From positions 40,561,001 through 40,625,000 of the forward strand of contig JAZHRO010000003.1 of NCBI GenBank assembly GCA_037157565.1: a stretch of DNA of 64,000 bases, given 5' to 3'. Of the stretch, positions 19,735-32,513 are shown one piece after another. The DNA comes from Thalassia testudinum. Lineage: Eukaryota; Streptophyta; Magnoliopsida; Alismatales; Hydrocharitaceae. The notes under the pieces were generated by a model. That model saw nothing but the letters and a program-made list of their open reading frames with translations, searched no databases and was not told where the DNA came from. The translations under genes and the position numbers were made by a program. Within the stretch, counting starts at the first letter, position 1. Each line of letters opens with the position of its first letter.

Positions 19735-22352
19735 AGGTTGTCTCAAGCCCTTTAGGGAAATGTAGAGAAGGCTCAATCGTAATATAAGGAAGATAGTTAA
19801 TAAGAGAATTCTGAAATAGCTAGATGCAGAAATTATTTAGCCCATTTCAGATAGCTAATGGGTTAGTCCTATCCATGTGGTGCCTCAATAGGCAGGCATC
19901 ACTATTGAAAAGAATGACCAAGAAGAATTGGTTACCACCAGACCCTTAACTAGCTGAAGGGTCTGTATTAATTACTGTCATCTGAGTACAGCCACATAGA
20001 GAGACCACTTCCCCTTACCTTCGATTGACCAGATTTTGGAAAAGCTTGCAAAGAATAAATACTTATGTTTTCTTGATGGGTACTCTGGGTATAATAAGAT
20101 GTCTTTCTTGATGATCAAGAGCGCAACACCTTCACTAGCCCATATTGCACATTTACGTTCCGTCAAATTCCATTCGGGTTATGTAATGCTCCTGCTGCTT
20201 TCCAACGTTGTATGATAGCTATCTTTTCTAACAAGATCGATGAGTTTGTTGAGATTTTCATGGATGACATTTCCATATAAGGCTCTTCATTTGACCTGTG
20301 GCACTCACACCTTGATAAAGTATTAACTCGTTATGAAGAGGCTAAGCTAGTGGTCAGTTGGGAGAAGTGCCGAATTTTGTGGCATATAGTTTCTGATAGA
20401 GGATTTGAGGTGGATAAGACCAAATTCGAGTCCATCTCAATACTTCCACTACCCACCAATGTCTATTAAATTAGGTCTTTTTTTTGCCATGCTAGATTCT
20501 ATCGGCTCTTTATTAGAGATTTCAGTAAAATCTTTAAGCCACTTCGTGACCTATAAGCGAAGGATGTTTCCATCAATTTTGATGATAGATGCAGCGAGGC
20601 CTCCAGTTCTTGAAGAAGGTCCTCATTACAGTGCCCATTCTCCGAGCACCAAACTAGACCCTCCAAATTGAGCTTATGTGTGATGCATCTGATCATGTGG
20701 TGAGAGCGATCTTGGGTCAACAGGTTGATGGTAAGTCTTATGTTGTACACTATGCTAGCAAGACCCTGATGGATCCTCCACAAAACTATACAATTACTGA
20801 GAAAGAACTCCTCACTGTACTCTTTACATTGGGGATGTTTTAGTCATATTTATTAGGATCTAAGGTTTTGGTGTATACAAATCACTCAAAGTTTAAACAC
20901 TTTCTTGCTAAAAGTGACACCAAACCTAGAATAATTTGATGGATTCTGCTACTTGAGTTGTTCGACTAGGAAATCAAAGATAAAAAAGGAGTCAAGAACA
21001 TTGTAGTAGATCATTTATCTAGGATCCCTGGTGAGGCATCAAGTAGTATTCATGAGGCCTTCCTCGATGAGTCGCTGATGGTTGTGAAGGCCAAATCTCC
21101 ATGGTACGTTTATATGGTGAACTATCTAGTCATGGGCATTACCTGTAGTACTTGGGAAAACTAGAAGCAAGACAAGTTTCTTGTCAAAGCTAAATTTTAT
21201 CAGTGGGAGGAACCCAAGCTTTTTAGAATAGGCCCGGACTAGCTTTTCCGTTGTTGCATCCCAGAGGAAGAACAAACAGGTGTTTTGAACTTTTGACACT
21301 CCCTCCACTGTGGAGGGCATTTTAGTGGAAAAAAGATTTCCCATAAGGTTCTTTAGTCTGGCTTTTGGTGGTCCACATTGTTCAAAGATGCACATACTTA
21401 TGTCGGTGCATGTTGTCGTTACTAGTAAGCGGGAACCATTAGGAAAAGGGATGAGATGCCTTAGCAGCCTATTCTCCCTATAGAGATATTTAATATTTGG
21501 GGCATTGATTTCATGGGTCCCTTTTCTATGTCCTTTGAATATGAGTATGTTATTATGGCCGTGGACTATGTATCAAAATGAATAGAAGCCATACCACACG
21601 AACTAATGATGATTCCATGGTAATGAATTTTGTCAGAGTTAATATCATTTCTCGATATGGATGCCTAAGGACTATCATAAGTGATGGAGGACCTCACTTC
21701 AAGAATACAGCTTTCATACGACTACTGCAAAGTTTGGAAGTCAATCACATGATAGCAACACCTTACCATCCCTAAATGAGTTGTCAAGTTGAGGTGTTAA
21801 ATAGGGAGATTAAATGAATTTTGGAAAAGACTATTGGGCCTGGAAGAAAAGATTGGTCGAAGAAGGTTAATGATGCAGTATGGGTCTACAGCATAGCTTA
21901 TGAGACTTCTTTAGGCATGTCACCTTTTGGACTTTCCTATGGAAAAGCTTGCCACCTACCCATTGAGATTCAAACACAAGGCCTATTAGGCCATTAAGAA
22001 TGTTAATCTTAATTTAGATAGGGCAGGTAAGGCTCAAATACTCGAGTTGACTAAGCTAAAGGAGCTACAGAATGAAGCCTATGAAACCTCCTAAGGCAAC
22101 AACCAACGTACAAAGATATTCCATGACAAGCATACCACTAGAAAGACCTTTGAGCCCAACCAGTGGGTCTGGCTTTCCAATTCAAAACTCAAATTATTTC
22201 CTAGAAAGCTCAAGTCCCATTGGAATGGGGCTTTTGTTGTTGTCCAAGCCTTCCCTCATGGAGCGATTGAAATTCCGAACACTAGTTTTGGTGACAACTT
22301 GAAGGTAAATGACCAACGTCTTAAATCATATGTTATTGCTTTTGATGACTAG
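19735..22352 (+). pseudogene. Athila-type pol pseudogene (RT, RNase H, integrase) of element F
   Basis: This encodes the copying and inserting enzymes of an Athila element, truncated at its 5' end within the RT domain. RT motifs include DHFPLPSIDQILEKL (about 20000), CFLDGYSGYN (about 20070) and the catalytic FMDD at 20257-20268, which is intact. RNase H follows, with MCDASDHVV near 20690 and TEKEL near 20800. Integrase has GIDFMGPF near 21500, LISDGGPHF near 21680 and VEVLNREIK near 21800. The C-terminal part ends at TAG 22350-22352. Dozens of stops and frameshifts break it, so it is old. Gag and protease of F are missing, and chromovirus LTR sequence abuts the truncated end. Confidence 0.85.
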
Positions 22353-24120
22353 GTTGTGGACACACTTCTACTCGTGGACCCTTAGCTCCTCCATCTCTTT
22401 TACTCAAGTGATATTCTTCTTTGTCTTTAGTTTTTCAAATGAGGACATTATCAAGATTAGGCATTCGGGGGCATAACCTGAGGATAGTTTATAGCTTTTA
22501 TACATAGCTACATGCATTTAGGTGCATTACTTTCTTTTAAATAATAATAATAATAATAATAATCATAATTTTGTTAAGCTAAATTGGTTGGTCCTTGCAT
22601 TTTCTGTGGAAGAATCCATCCAAGTTCAGGGCTGGATTGAATGATGAGATAAGACCTTAAGTGTCTTACCTCAAGAGATAATTGAAAGGTACTATCTTTA
22701 GATCCCTGGGCTCTGAAAGCTTAAAATTCTGAGCATCCATTAAGATGTGAATTATTCCTCAAGTGGTTGAGGATGTTCCAAAGCTAAGGTATTATGTCAA
22801 GGGCATTAGAAGTATTTGATACCCTTGTTTTCCCTTTTGTTTGCAGATCTTGGTAACCTAGGCAACCAACCTCACACACACTGTAGTCATGTTTGGAATG
22901 CCTAATAAAGTGATTGCCTTAACTCTTTTCTAAAAATTGGTTCTCTAGGGTCTGACTTCGGTGAAGCTTGAAAAGACAAGTTGATTGGATGAGTTCCTGT
23001 CTCATGAGAGGTGGAGTATATACTCCCCTTAATGACATGATGATAACATGTCACTTCCTCGACACTTGTTTCTTATGATATCTATCCTACTAGGGGCATG
23101 TAAGTGTAGTGTACAGTTTAGGTGCTATGGGAAGCATTATCCCAAAGTGTCGATTGCAAAAAGGTCTGGATTCACTTAACAACGTCGTGGCCGGCACTAC
23201 CCTGAAGTGTTAGTTGCCAAGGTTCTTGTGGTTGACATGAGTAGTGCTATCATCAAATGCTAAGGACCTTTCAAGGATCGGTGATGGGGACAATGAATCA
23301 TATACGGACCCTGTTGATAGCAGATCCAAGGTTGGACTTAGATCAAACAAAAAAAAACATAGGATATTGGGTGTCTAGAGCCCATCCACTTGACCTAGTC
23401 TTCTTTGGTGCTACATTTAGGTACATCTTTGACTAGGGAAGCGATAAGTTTAGAAAAAAAAGGAGACAAAAAAATAGAAAACACCCAAAAAGTTAAAAAA
23501 GAGAAAAATATAGAAAGGAGAAAGAAGAAATAAGATACACTTCATTGCACAGGTGTGGCTGGCAATTTACCATGGGTAACCCCCCATTGTTGGCTGTCCA
23601 GAACCCAACCCACAAAAATGCACAAATAAATCCCAAGAATAAACAGTAGCGAGGAAGTAGCAATAAACTTGGGGAGATATACATTGGGTTCACCCTTGTA
23701 TTGACCCCACCGAAAATAAGGGTAGAGAGAAAGCTACCAGTTGGAGACATAGACCTTTATGCATCAATACTTCCCTTAGGGTCACCTTGGATTTATAGAT
23801 ACCTAAGGTCTGCCTTGGTTAGCTGTTTAATCAGTCAACCACATAAACAATAAGATGATTAACACTTATAGGTCTTCTCAAGTCTTGGGTTGGTTGGGGA
23901 GTTGTAGAAAGTTGTCTCGAAACCTTAAACAAAAATTCCAAAAATTATACAAGAAAAAGAAAGAGAAATTTTTTTTATATAATACAAAGGCAAGGACTTG
24001 GGCGATCTGCATTTTGGAAGACACCTTGAGTACTATTGAGTCTTTTTAGTCTAGATCATAAGTACTAATTTCCTATCGTTGATAAATGAAAGATGTCTTA
24101 GTAACAAGATCCTAGCACTA
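22353..24120 (+). other. 3' noncoding region of element F, up to the LINE insertion
   Basis: This holds an internal polypurine-like sequence (GATTAGGCATTCGGGGGC, within 22441-22475), an (AAT)n microsatellite at 22539-22563, and sequence between about 22600 and 23340 that resembles the 3' noncoding region of B (about 55920-56660), including GGGGACAATGAATC. The last bases, AACAAGATCCTAGCACTA (24103-24120), are the left target duplication of the LINE. No coding sequence is evident. Confidence 0.65.
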
Positions 24121-24377
24121 GAGCGATGATGGGTTTCCCTGAGAGGTCAAGATCTGAGATGATTGAGGAATTTGAGAAAAGTCTTCACCAATAAGAAGAC
24201 CAAGAAATTGAGTGGAGCGATGGCTAGGGTTAAGGAGGAGGACGATGGATGGAGGGTGGGAGGTCTAGGAGGGGGCGCTAAAGAGAGAGGATGGAGATCG
24301 GCTGAGACAACAATCGTCTTGCTTTTGGGGTTGGCGACTCCTGGAGGAGATGGAGAGGGGGGAATGTAGATGTAGTA

Positions 24378-25129
24378 TGCTACTGATGCAGAAGAAGGGG
24401 GCACATGGCGACGATCTATAGGTCTCGAACGTTGTGTTTGGCATGTGGAGGATGGGGCCATAAGAAAGACTCGTGCATGAGGGTGGGGAAGAAGGACCAG
24501 CAAAAAGGCGGACAACAAGGGGGTAGAGAAGTGAAGGAGGCGATGCTGCCACCACCATCAGTGAGCATAGGGCAAGCATACGATGTTGAAGTCCCTCATA
24601 TAGAGGAGGTTAGGGCAGCGGAGATGGTAATAAGGGGCACCCTGATTGGCAAGATCATGACTAGTTCCTTCTCCGATGAGCAGATAAAAAATCTCGTAAG
24701 ATCCCTATCCTTATCATCTCAAGACTCGAAGGTGACGCATCTAGGTGGCACCCGCTTTGTGATTTTCAACTTGGGTATAAGTGATGTCGAAGGTCTTCAC
24801 TTTTGCACAACAACCATCGAGGAGATGACTATTCTATGGAGGCTAGTGTCCCCCTTTGACGGGGCCTTGTGGGACCGTCCTCCGTAAAGAGCAGGGGCAC
24901 CATAGAGATTTGGGGGCTCCCTCTGCATCTCTGAATAAGAGGGGTGGTGGCGAGGGTAATGGCGAGCTTCGCCACCTTGGCGCAGGATGCAAGGGTGGGC
25001 ATCTGCGAAGGGGATGGGAGACCAATTAAGGTGGAGGTGTCAGTATTGAGGGGGGTGGGGGGCAATTCTAGACAAAATTATACTCAGGTGTGGGGGAAGC
25101 TCATGGCTCCTTCGGCTGAAGATTGTTAG
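24378..25129 (+). pseudogene. LINE ORF1 pseudogene (zinc knuckle and DUF4283-like region)
   Basis: ORF1 proteins of plant LINEs bind the element RNA. Two CCHC-type knuckles are visible: a damaged one starting at 24378 (C-Y-stop-C-R-R-R-G-H) and an intact one near 24430-24475, CLACGGWGHKKDSC. Downstream there is a region (about 24600-25060) reading VTHLGGTRFVIF and, after a frame change, TIEIWGLPLHL then a TGA where a Trp is expected; this W-G-L-P-L-H-L-W pattern resembles DUF4283 of plant retroelements. The order knuckle then DUF4283-like is the reverse of what I expect. The true start may lie upstream near 24163 in another frame. Assignment to LINE ORF1 rests on position plus the knuckles. 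Confidence 0.65.
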
Positions 25130-25615
25130 TCTTCATGTTGAAGAATCACAGTAGGAGCAACAAAAAGTACACGGGGTGGAGACTGGAGCGCACACTGCTA
25201 TCAACAGTTGTAGGCCCATTGTATTAGATCGGCCGAAACTGAAGAAAAAGAAAGAAATACATTTTTCAGAGATGCGGGAGGAGGAGATGTAGGTGGTGGA
25301 ACAACCATCAACTGCGAGTGCCATGGTGCAATAGAAAGAATTTAGTAGGGAACTTGTGGTGAATCCAGTTAGGCAGGGGCAAGAGGTTGCATGATTCACT
25401 GCAACACACAGTTCAGATCCTTTCTCTTTTATGACCCTGGATGGCCCGAGTTATGGTATGGGGTTGTCATCGAAGGGTAAGGCTGTGCGTTCTCCTTATA
25501 AGCTTCAGGGAAGAACAGTTGCTAGTGGTTAGCAACATAAAGAGGAGAGGATTGCAACCATTCTAGGTGTAGAGAGAAAGGCTGGGGAGCAGCAGGGGGC
25601 TAAAGAAGCCAAGGG
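25130..25615 (+). other. LINE ORF1-ORF2 intervening region
   Basis: This is decayed sequence between the recognisable ORF1 domains and the start of ORF2. It may be the C-terminal part of ORF1, but it has many stops in all plus frames and I recognise no domain. Confidence 0.4.
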
Positions 25616-26800
25616 ATGAGGATTATGACTTTGAATGTGCAAGGGTTGCTCGATGGGGCGCGATAAGCTTCGTTGGCTTGATATCTTCGAGAGTGGGAGG
25701 TGGATTGCACTCTATTGCAGGAAACTCACATTGAGGATGGAGGAGCTTCCCTGTGGAAGTCACTTGTTCAAGGTGGTCAAGCTGAGGTCTGGGCTGTAGA
25801 TTTACAGGGAAGATCTGGAGGTCTAGCTGTGTGGTGGAAGAGATCTAGGTTGGTTCTGAAAGAGGTTTGGAAGGGTCGGTTCCAAGTGTCTTGCAAATTT
25901 CAATTAGCTGGGGACGGTCAGGACTTAGTCATCTCCAGTATCTATGGTCCATGTGTAGATCATCTAAGGAGTAATCTGTGGACTGAGCTGCGGTAGATGT
26001 CGGGCACTATTGAGGGTTTACCGTGGCTTGTGAGAGGAGATTTCAACTGTGTGTTATCAGAGAATGATAAAGGTAATGGAAGAGTTGACCGAGCTTCCCA
26101 TGGGTTCCAACTGGTGGTCGCTGAGCTTGGTTTGAAGGAGTACCCTTCGGCTGGAGTGGAGTTTACATGAAGGAATGGGAGTGGGCTGGTTTCAAAACTG
26201 GATAGGATCTTTGGGAATGTAGGCCTATTGGCGAGATTCCAACTCTCGGCTATGAAAGGAATGCCTAAACCCTTTGCGGATCATACTCCATTGTTATGGG
26301 ATAGCGGGGAGGATTCTATCAAAGGTACTTATGTTAAATCCAAGAGGTCTCAGCTTAAGGAACTGGGTTTTAGAGAAATGGTGAGTCGGTGGTGGGAGCA
26401 AAAACAGGTGGAGGGGTCAGCAACCTATCGACTGGCGTGCAAACTAAAAAAGCTATGGCTAGTGTTGAAAGAATATAGGCAGACCATTAAGTTGGTGAGA
26501 CATCAGCGGAGGACTAAAGCTCTGGCAGCACTGCAGGACCTGGATGAAAAAGAGGACAGTGGGTTCCTGGTTTAAGAGGAGCTGGCGCAGAGGAGGATAT
26601 GGCAATGTGTGGTTCAAGCAGAGGATCTTATGAGAGAGGTGGACTGGAAGGACAAGTCGAGGTAACTGTGGCTAAAGGAGGGTGACGCAAATATGAAATT
26701 CTTCCACTTGGCAGCCAGCTCGAGGAGAAGGGTGAACCTCATCTCCTCATTGAAGAAGGACAGTCAGATTCTAACCTCCTCTAAAGACATTCGTGAGGAG
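25616..26800 (+). pseudogene. LINE ORF2, 5' half: endonuclease and start of RT region
   Basis: The APE-like endonuclease nicks target DNA so that reverse transcription can start there. The likely start is the ATG at 25616 (MRIMTLNVQGLL). Family motifs are LNVQG near 25630, LLQETH near 25715 with the catalytic Glu, ISSIYGP near 25935, RGDFN near 26035 and ADHTPLLW near 26280, where the usual S-D-H is A-D-H. The part from 26330 on is the linker leading to RT and ends at the D insertion. At least seven stops lie in frame, among them TAA and TGA in the first 25 codons. ORF2 resumes at 38870 after element D. Confidence 0.85.
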
Positions 26801-28986
26801 TGTTGGGATCATAGAGCACGTATTTAATCAAAAATGCATCGCAGTACAGTTGAGAAATACGATCAACAAATATAATTTCTAAGATAACAAGACATGGAGT
26901 CCTAGTTATTCTTCTCTGGGAGGCGTTCATGGAAATGCAAATTTGAAATCAATCTCCCTTGCTCTACTTATTTAAAATCGCATGTCAATTTATGCTAAGT
27001 TCGTATTTGTGCACGACATACTTAGTTGCCAGAGTATCAGAAATTGATATATGCAACTTCAATAACACAAAAATATTGCAACAAGGCTCATGGTGATGTT
27101 CACAAATAGATATATAAATATAGAAAAAGATTTTCATTGGTTTAGGATGGTGTTTGGAACATAAAGCTCATGGAAAGCTTATAGACGAATGCTTGAAAAC
27201 ATAAATATAGCTAGTAGAAAAAGATTGCATACATGAATCTACAGGGGGATTATGGATGCATCATTGGGGGAGAATATAGACCTACACTTTTAAGCAGTAA
27301 ATAAGGCATTAAATCTATGAAGAACTATAATCTAATCTATCAAAACTAAGGGCATTCAGAGGTGGGCCCCTATGGCTTTTGACTTGGTTGAGAGGAGGAG
27401 GGGCGGCCAATGGTTCTTAGGCCAACCGTTAAAGAGAGGTTGAGGAGGTGATCCAACATCTTGGCATGGAGATTGTGGTGGCCATGGTGAAGCTACTCGT
27501 GAGGGTGGAGTGGAGGAGGAATGAAGCTAAGCTAAAATGGAACCAAGAGTGAATGGGTGCAAAGTGACACCCCTTAGGTCTATAAAACCTAAGGGAAGCT
27601 CTCCAGAGAATTGTGGAATTCTCTATAGAGGCCTATGGTGGGAGCCTGTGGAAGAGTGAGAGAGACGATGGATGGTGGTTTTCAGATCAACCAAATGTGG
27701 ATCAAAAAATTGAACGGCTCTTGGTTGCCAATTTTAGCAACCAAGGAAACAACACATGGTAGAGAGTTCTAGAGAATTGTAGGCTAGGTATTTTCATTGG
27801 GATGGTGAGTGCGGGTGTCTGTGGGTCGAAACTTATGTCGCTAGGTTGATTAGGTTAGGTTCTAGTCGGTTTAGGTTAAGGTAGGACTCAAATTATGGTT
27901 GTAAACCCTAATTCACTAAGGTAAAGTACAATTAAACTTAATACAAGTTTACTTGGGTGTGTGGAAACCTAATTGAGAGTAAAATAAGTCAACTAAGTCA
28001 GGTCTAGGTCAATTGGACTCTCATTGAGTCCAATTGGTCAGTGTGTGCTGAGATTAGGGCTCAATTAGAATCAATGAGTCCAATTGAATAGACTGAAGAG
28101 ATTTGCCGTGATCCAAGTCAATTAGGTTTATTAAGGACCTAATTACATCCTTAGGGAGGTCTAGAGGTGATGTACTAGGGTTAGGGCACCTTAATTTATG
28201 TTCCTAGGGGGTTAGATTTGGATTTAAAGAGCTAGAGATCCAAGATTAAAGCTTGAATTCCAAAATAGGAACTGGAGGACAGTATCGGACATCTAATAAA
28301 GTTGTCAGATGTCTTATAGCGAAAAATCAGAAGTCCTGACCTATTGTCTGGACGTCCAATTAGAGTTAGGAGAGATTCTAGGTTCTGTCTTGGGTATTCT
28401 GCAGAAATTGGACGTTTGACTAAGTGTCTGGATGTCCAATAATACTGCAGAAGTGGGTTTAAGGTGTGCGGGAGTTGTCCATGGGTTCTGGATGTCCTAT
28501 AACTCATTTGGACGTCAAGATAGAGGCTAGAATTAGGGTTTTAAGGTTTCCTACAGTGCAGTGACCTAAATTAAAGGGTGGCTAAGGCTTGGGGAAGCTT
28601 CTAGGCAGTTCTAAGGCTAGGATGGACATAAGTTCTTCACAATTTATTACTTTATTCCTACTTAATAGAATAGCATACCTTGACTCCCTTACATTATTAT
28701 CTACTGCATCTAATCTAGGTCTTCCTCTCCAGCACTTCTGCAACACCAGTTATTCTCTATTCTTCAGATCCAGCTTTATATCCAACTTCAGATCTAGCAT
28801 CTGATAAGCTTATTACCTGCAATTGACATAATGCAGCTAATCTATACATTATAGCATTATTTTATGCATAGCTAAAAGAAAGCAGTAAAGGTGCTAGTAA
28901 TGCTTATACATGTATGAATTACCCTAATTTATGCTAAGTACTAGCCAAATTTAGGTCAATTAAGACATATGATTGCTGTGCAATCA
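26801..28986 (-). repeat. 3' LTR of element D
   Basis: On the plus strand it runs TGTTGGGATC to TGTGCAATCA; on the minus strand it starts TGATTGCACAGCAATCA. The hairpin array is at 27571-27780, with a perfect 9-bp stem CCCTTAGGT / ACCTAAGGG at 27571-27595 around the TATA-like loop and HP2 CTTGGTTGC / GCAACCAAG at 27720-27745. In this copy the loop reads TTTATAG rather than TATAAAAAG. Confidence 0.92.
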
Positions 28987-29020
28987 TAGCCCCATGCCTA
29001 AATCTTACTAGTCCCTAACA
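28987..29020 (-). other. Terminal polypurine tract of element D
   Basis: Read on the minus strand, GATTTAGGCATGGGGCTA abuts the LTR start. It is the same tract as in A, with one G fewer. Confidence 0.8.
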
Positions 29021-31028
29021 AATGTAAGACTAAATTATTCACATAAGGGTCCCTAAGGGATTGATTATTTTATCAAGTGTATGCATAGAGATTTTTCTCC
29101 TCTTTTTTTTCATCCTATGCTCTAGAAATCCAGACAATCGTGAAAGTGTAGTTATGTAGCTTTTGCGACGGATTCGAGTGAAAAACTAATTCACCTCTAA
29201 AGCCTGTACTTAAGCCCTAGTAGAAATTCAAGCAGGATAGGTAGATTTCTTCCCTCGAGGCATTCAAGATATTCTATGAATTCCACCTAGCTTTAAGCTT
29301 AGGTAGAGAATCTTAATGGGAAAAGATTATATATTTGGTGGCTTACTCTGGACTAGTGCTACATAGAAATTAGTACTATAGAAATTACATAACTCAACTC
29401 AAAGAAAGATGAGAAAAACTGTGCTCTATTTTAGTTCCTTTGTATTCATTCTCTCTTTTTCTTTTTTTTTTCTTTTCCTTTCTTTCTTTTTCTTAGAGCT
29501 CACAATCTCACCAAATTTACACATATGACCTATATTTGGTGGTCTCACATGGCATTAACACTTTAATTGGGTTCCCATAACTCTGACACTAAGTCAAAAT
29601 TCTTTAGCCAGTATTCGGGTGGTCAGAAACACAAGAAAGGTGGGTTAAGGCCATATTTGGTGGATCTCAAATTTATTTGGTGGTATTGCCTCAATGCAAC
29701 TGAAATAAACACTAAATATTCACTCTTTTCTTCTTTGCTTTTTCTTCTTTATCTAATTTTTTTCAATTTTTTTCTTTTCATCTTTTTTTTCTTCTTTCTT
29801 TTTTCTTTTTTTTCTCTTTTTTTTTTCTATGTAAATTTTTTTTTCACTTTTTTTTTCTTTTTCAATGCAACACAACTGGCACACATCCATGAACTTTATT
29901 GAGGAGGCATTATTAGGGATTGGTGGTACTCGAGAGACATTGGGTGGCTTATTTGGTGGAAGTGCTTACTCACGGTATCGGGAGAGATGGATAGCACAAT
30001 GTATCTTTGACCTTGACATCAATACCCTCCTTCAACTGAGGATTTTGTAAAGAATGGTAGTAACCATCCACCTTAGCCTTAGTTTTATGAAAACTCACTC
30101 TCGAAGTATTTGCCTTATTTAGTGGCTCTCAAAATTTCACACAAAAATGTATACGCAGGAACCGAGAGTGGAAACTATGCCTAATCTGAGTATCATCACC
30201 TAATTATCTAGAATTCCAAATTCCTTGCACTAATCTTAGAGCACTAGTACACTCTACTCTGATGTCACACTATTTGGTGGATTTTTGGAAGAATTCTGCC
30301 TGACTCCTAAAACATTGTCCAGGGGTTCAAGAAAAGAAGCATTTCTTCTCGATAGACTAAAGAATTCTATCAGCCTTCACCGTGAATCCATTTCAAATTC
30401 TACATGTGTGTGAGAAATTATACTGGATTCCAGATTACAGGAATCAACTAGAGAATAAAATCCCTAATGCATTCTCTTAATAAAATAATCTTATTCATGG
30501 ATGCACTATGTATATATGCTACAAACAAGTAACCTCTTATATTCGTACTTCATGAAATTTTCCTTTTGTGCTACATTCAGCTTGACCCTAAATTTAGAAC
30601 AAAAGGTGAGTGAGTTGGAAGTGGCTGCTACAGACGATTTTTAGCTCTAATGCGAGCATTGGAGGTGGAGTCGGTTACTCTTTTATTTAGGGTCCTAAAG
30701 TACGTTTGACATGCAGCTCCAAGGTTTTTTTAAATGTTGGCATAAAAATTTTCAATTTTGTTGAATCTACCCCCCCATGCCTAAGTTCCTGCATGTCCTC
30801 ATGCATGAATATAAAAGAAGATAAATATAGTAGGGAGTGAATGGGTTGAAATCACCAGCAATTGATCTTAAAGTTTTAACGTTCAGCATCGGCCAACCTG
30901 ACAATATGTAATATGCAAAAAGGAAATATGCTGAAAGAAAAATATGCTATGTATAAAGCGAGTATGTATAGGGTGATGGTAGAATGTGAGGTAGATGCTG
31001 AGTTTAACGCCTCCAACTAAGCGAAAAT
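29021..31028 (-). other. 3' noncoding region of element D
   Basis: This is homologous to 9927-11910 of A. On the plus strand the motif TATTTGGTGG occurs at 29332, 29533, 29654, 29674, 29950 and 30271, with the variant TATTTAGTGG at 30116. A long pyrimidine-rich tract lies at about 29455-29480 and 29720-29860. The internal polypurine-like copy is at 30769-30803 and a CTCTAATGC / GCATTGGAG hairpin at 30645-30664. The apparent frame at 29567-29902 is a low-complexity product of the pyrimidine tract. Confidence 0.7.
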
Positions 31029-32513
31029 TCAATTAGATGTATCAGTTCTTGCATAAGAGCTAGTCAATATTAAGAGAAAGATGTGCTCGTATGCTCCCAA
31101 AATTAGTGGTCTGTAGCTGCGAACTAGCTGATTGTGCACCCCTACTCCAAAAATTCTAGTTATTAGAAGATTTGGAGTAGTCATGGAGAATATAGGATAA
31201 TTAGAGGGGGGATCATGATGTTGATTCAGTTGATTTATCATGTCCCACAATTTAGTAGGAAGTTGCTGAGGGAGTAGGTCAAAATGTATCTCAGAACCAA
31301 AATCTGAGTCATAGGGATCCTCATAACAATAATTGACATCAATGATCATGCCCTCTCCATGCTCTGGATCATATGGGGGTATCCGTGAAAGTAGAAGATC
31401 AGTGGGGAGGTCACTGAAACCCTTGTCAGAAATTACTTCATCCTTATCAGTACTCATCTCTGATTCATCAGAGGCTGACTCTTTATGCTCAGAGTTGAGC
31501 CATCCATTAGATTGACTAGGACGGCAGGTGCATCCCCAGCTCATTCTGCTTAAAGCTTCACCCTCGTATGCATTGGACTCCTTAGTAATTCCTACCTCAG
31601 GTAGCATATCCATTTCTTCGGTCAAAACATCCATAGCTACTTCTAGTCTTTGGATGTCAGGATCAGGGATAGAAAGTGTCATCTCAGAATCTCTAACATC
31701 CGAATTAGTTATGTAGGTGAAAGAAGAGTGTAGATCAGAAGATGTTGGCTCTAGCACAGGTTCACCTAGAATGGGAAGTGGCCTAGATTGATTAGTAGTG
31801 TCACATGTAATGTTTGCCTCAAGATCCATATTCTCAAATGGATCTACTTCCCTTATCGCGGTTGGGTTATCTAACCCAAGAGGTATCTCCTAGGATTTAG
31901 GATAATACGATTGTGGCTCAGTCCTGGAGATATCACTCCTTTCCTCAGTTTCTTGAATGGAGTTCTCAGATGAACTCATTCAGAACATTTCCTGCTTCTG
32001 TCTCATATCCAAGCTAGATTCTTCTTTCCCTGAATTATCTTCCGGTATCTACTCTCGAGAATCTCTTGTGTGTCCGTCCAGCGTAGTCATTTCAAATTCT
32101 TCGAGGTCTTCAAGGCTATTTTCCACTTGATATCTCAAAAGCAATAGTTCTTGAGTTTCCCAATTTTGTCCAATTAGCCTTGTTGTCCCTGTTGTTCCTT
32201 GAAGGAGCTCCATTATAGCTTGTTGATATGAAATCCAGCTTTGTCTTTGGTTCGACTCAGTGATAGCTTGGATTTTGTGTAGATAGGATGTGGCCATTTC
32301 CTTAGTGCTAGCTATAGCTCTCTGTATTCTGTACTGCGGTCGCATATGCACTGGTAGTTCTTCAGGGGTTCCAAGGGGTGAATCATGTCTACCCATATTC
32401 CATGGGTGAGATGCAAAAGTGTGAAATCCATATCCTGGGTTATAAGATGTGGTCCTTTGAGGAGTGGAATGGTATGGGTCATAATATCCAGGGTTGGGAT
32501 ATGGGTTAACCAT
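31029..32513 (-). pseudogene. Long acidic reading frame of non-autonomous element D
   Basis: This is about 495 codons on the minus strand from the ATG at 32511-32513 to the stop at 31029-31031, broken by a TAG at 32049-32051 and at least two further stops before 31830; the last 266 codons are open. I do not recognise a known domain. The N-terminal part is rich in Tyr, Pro and Gln (NPGYGFHTF) and resembles the C-terminal low-complexity part of Athila Gag. The middle is very acidic. The C-terminal 40 residues contain IFGVGVHNQL and a hydrophobic stretch LILGAYEHIFLLIL, which recur in A (9780-9926) and in weaker form in B. It sits where gag-pol should be. It may be a Gag-derived RNA- or particle-binding protein, but that is a guess. 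Confidence 0.6.

Noticed and set aside
24147..24579. Minus-strand frames of 104-123 codons opposite the LINE 5' part
   Set aside because: They are antisense to the LINE ORF1 region, low in complexity and not similar to known families.
29567..29902. A 111-codon frame rich in Phe and Leu that looks like a membrane protein
   Set aside because: It is the translation of a pyrimidine-rich tract on the antisense strand of the D 3' noncoding region.
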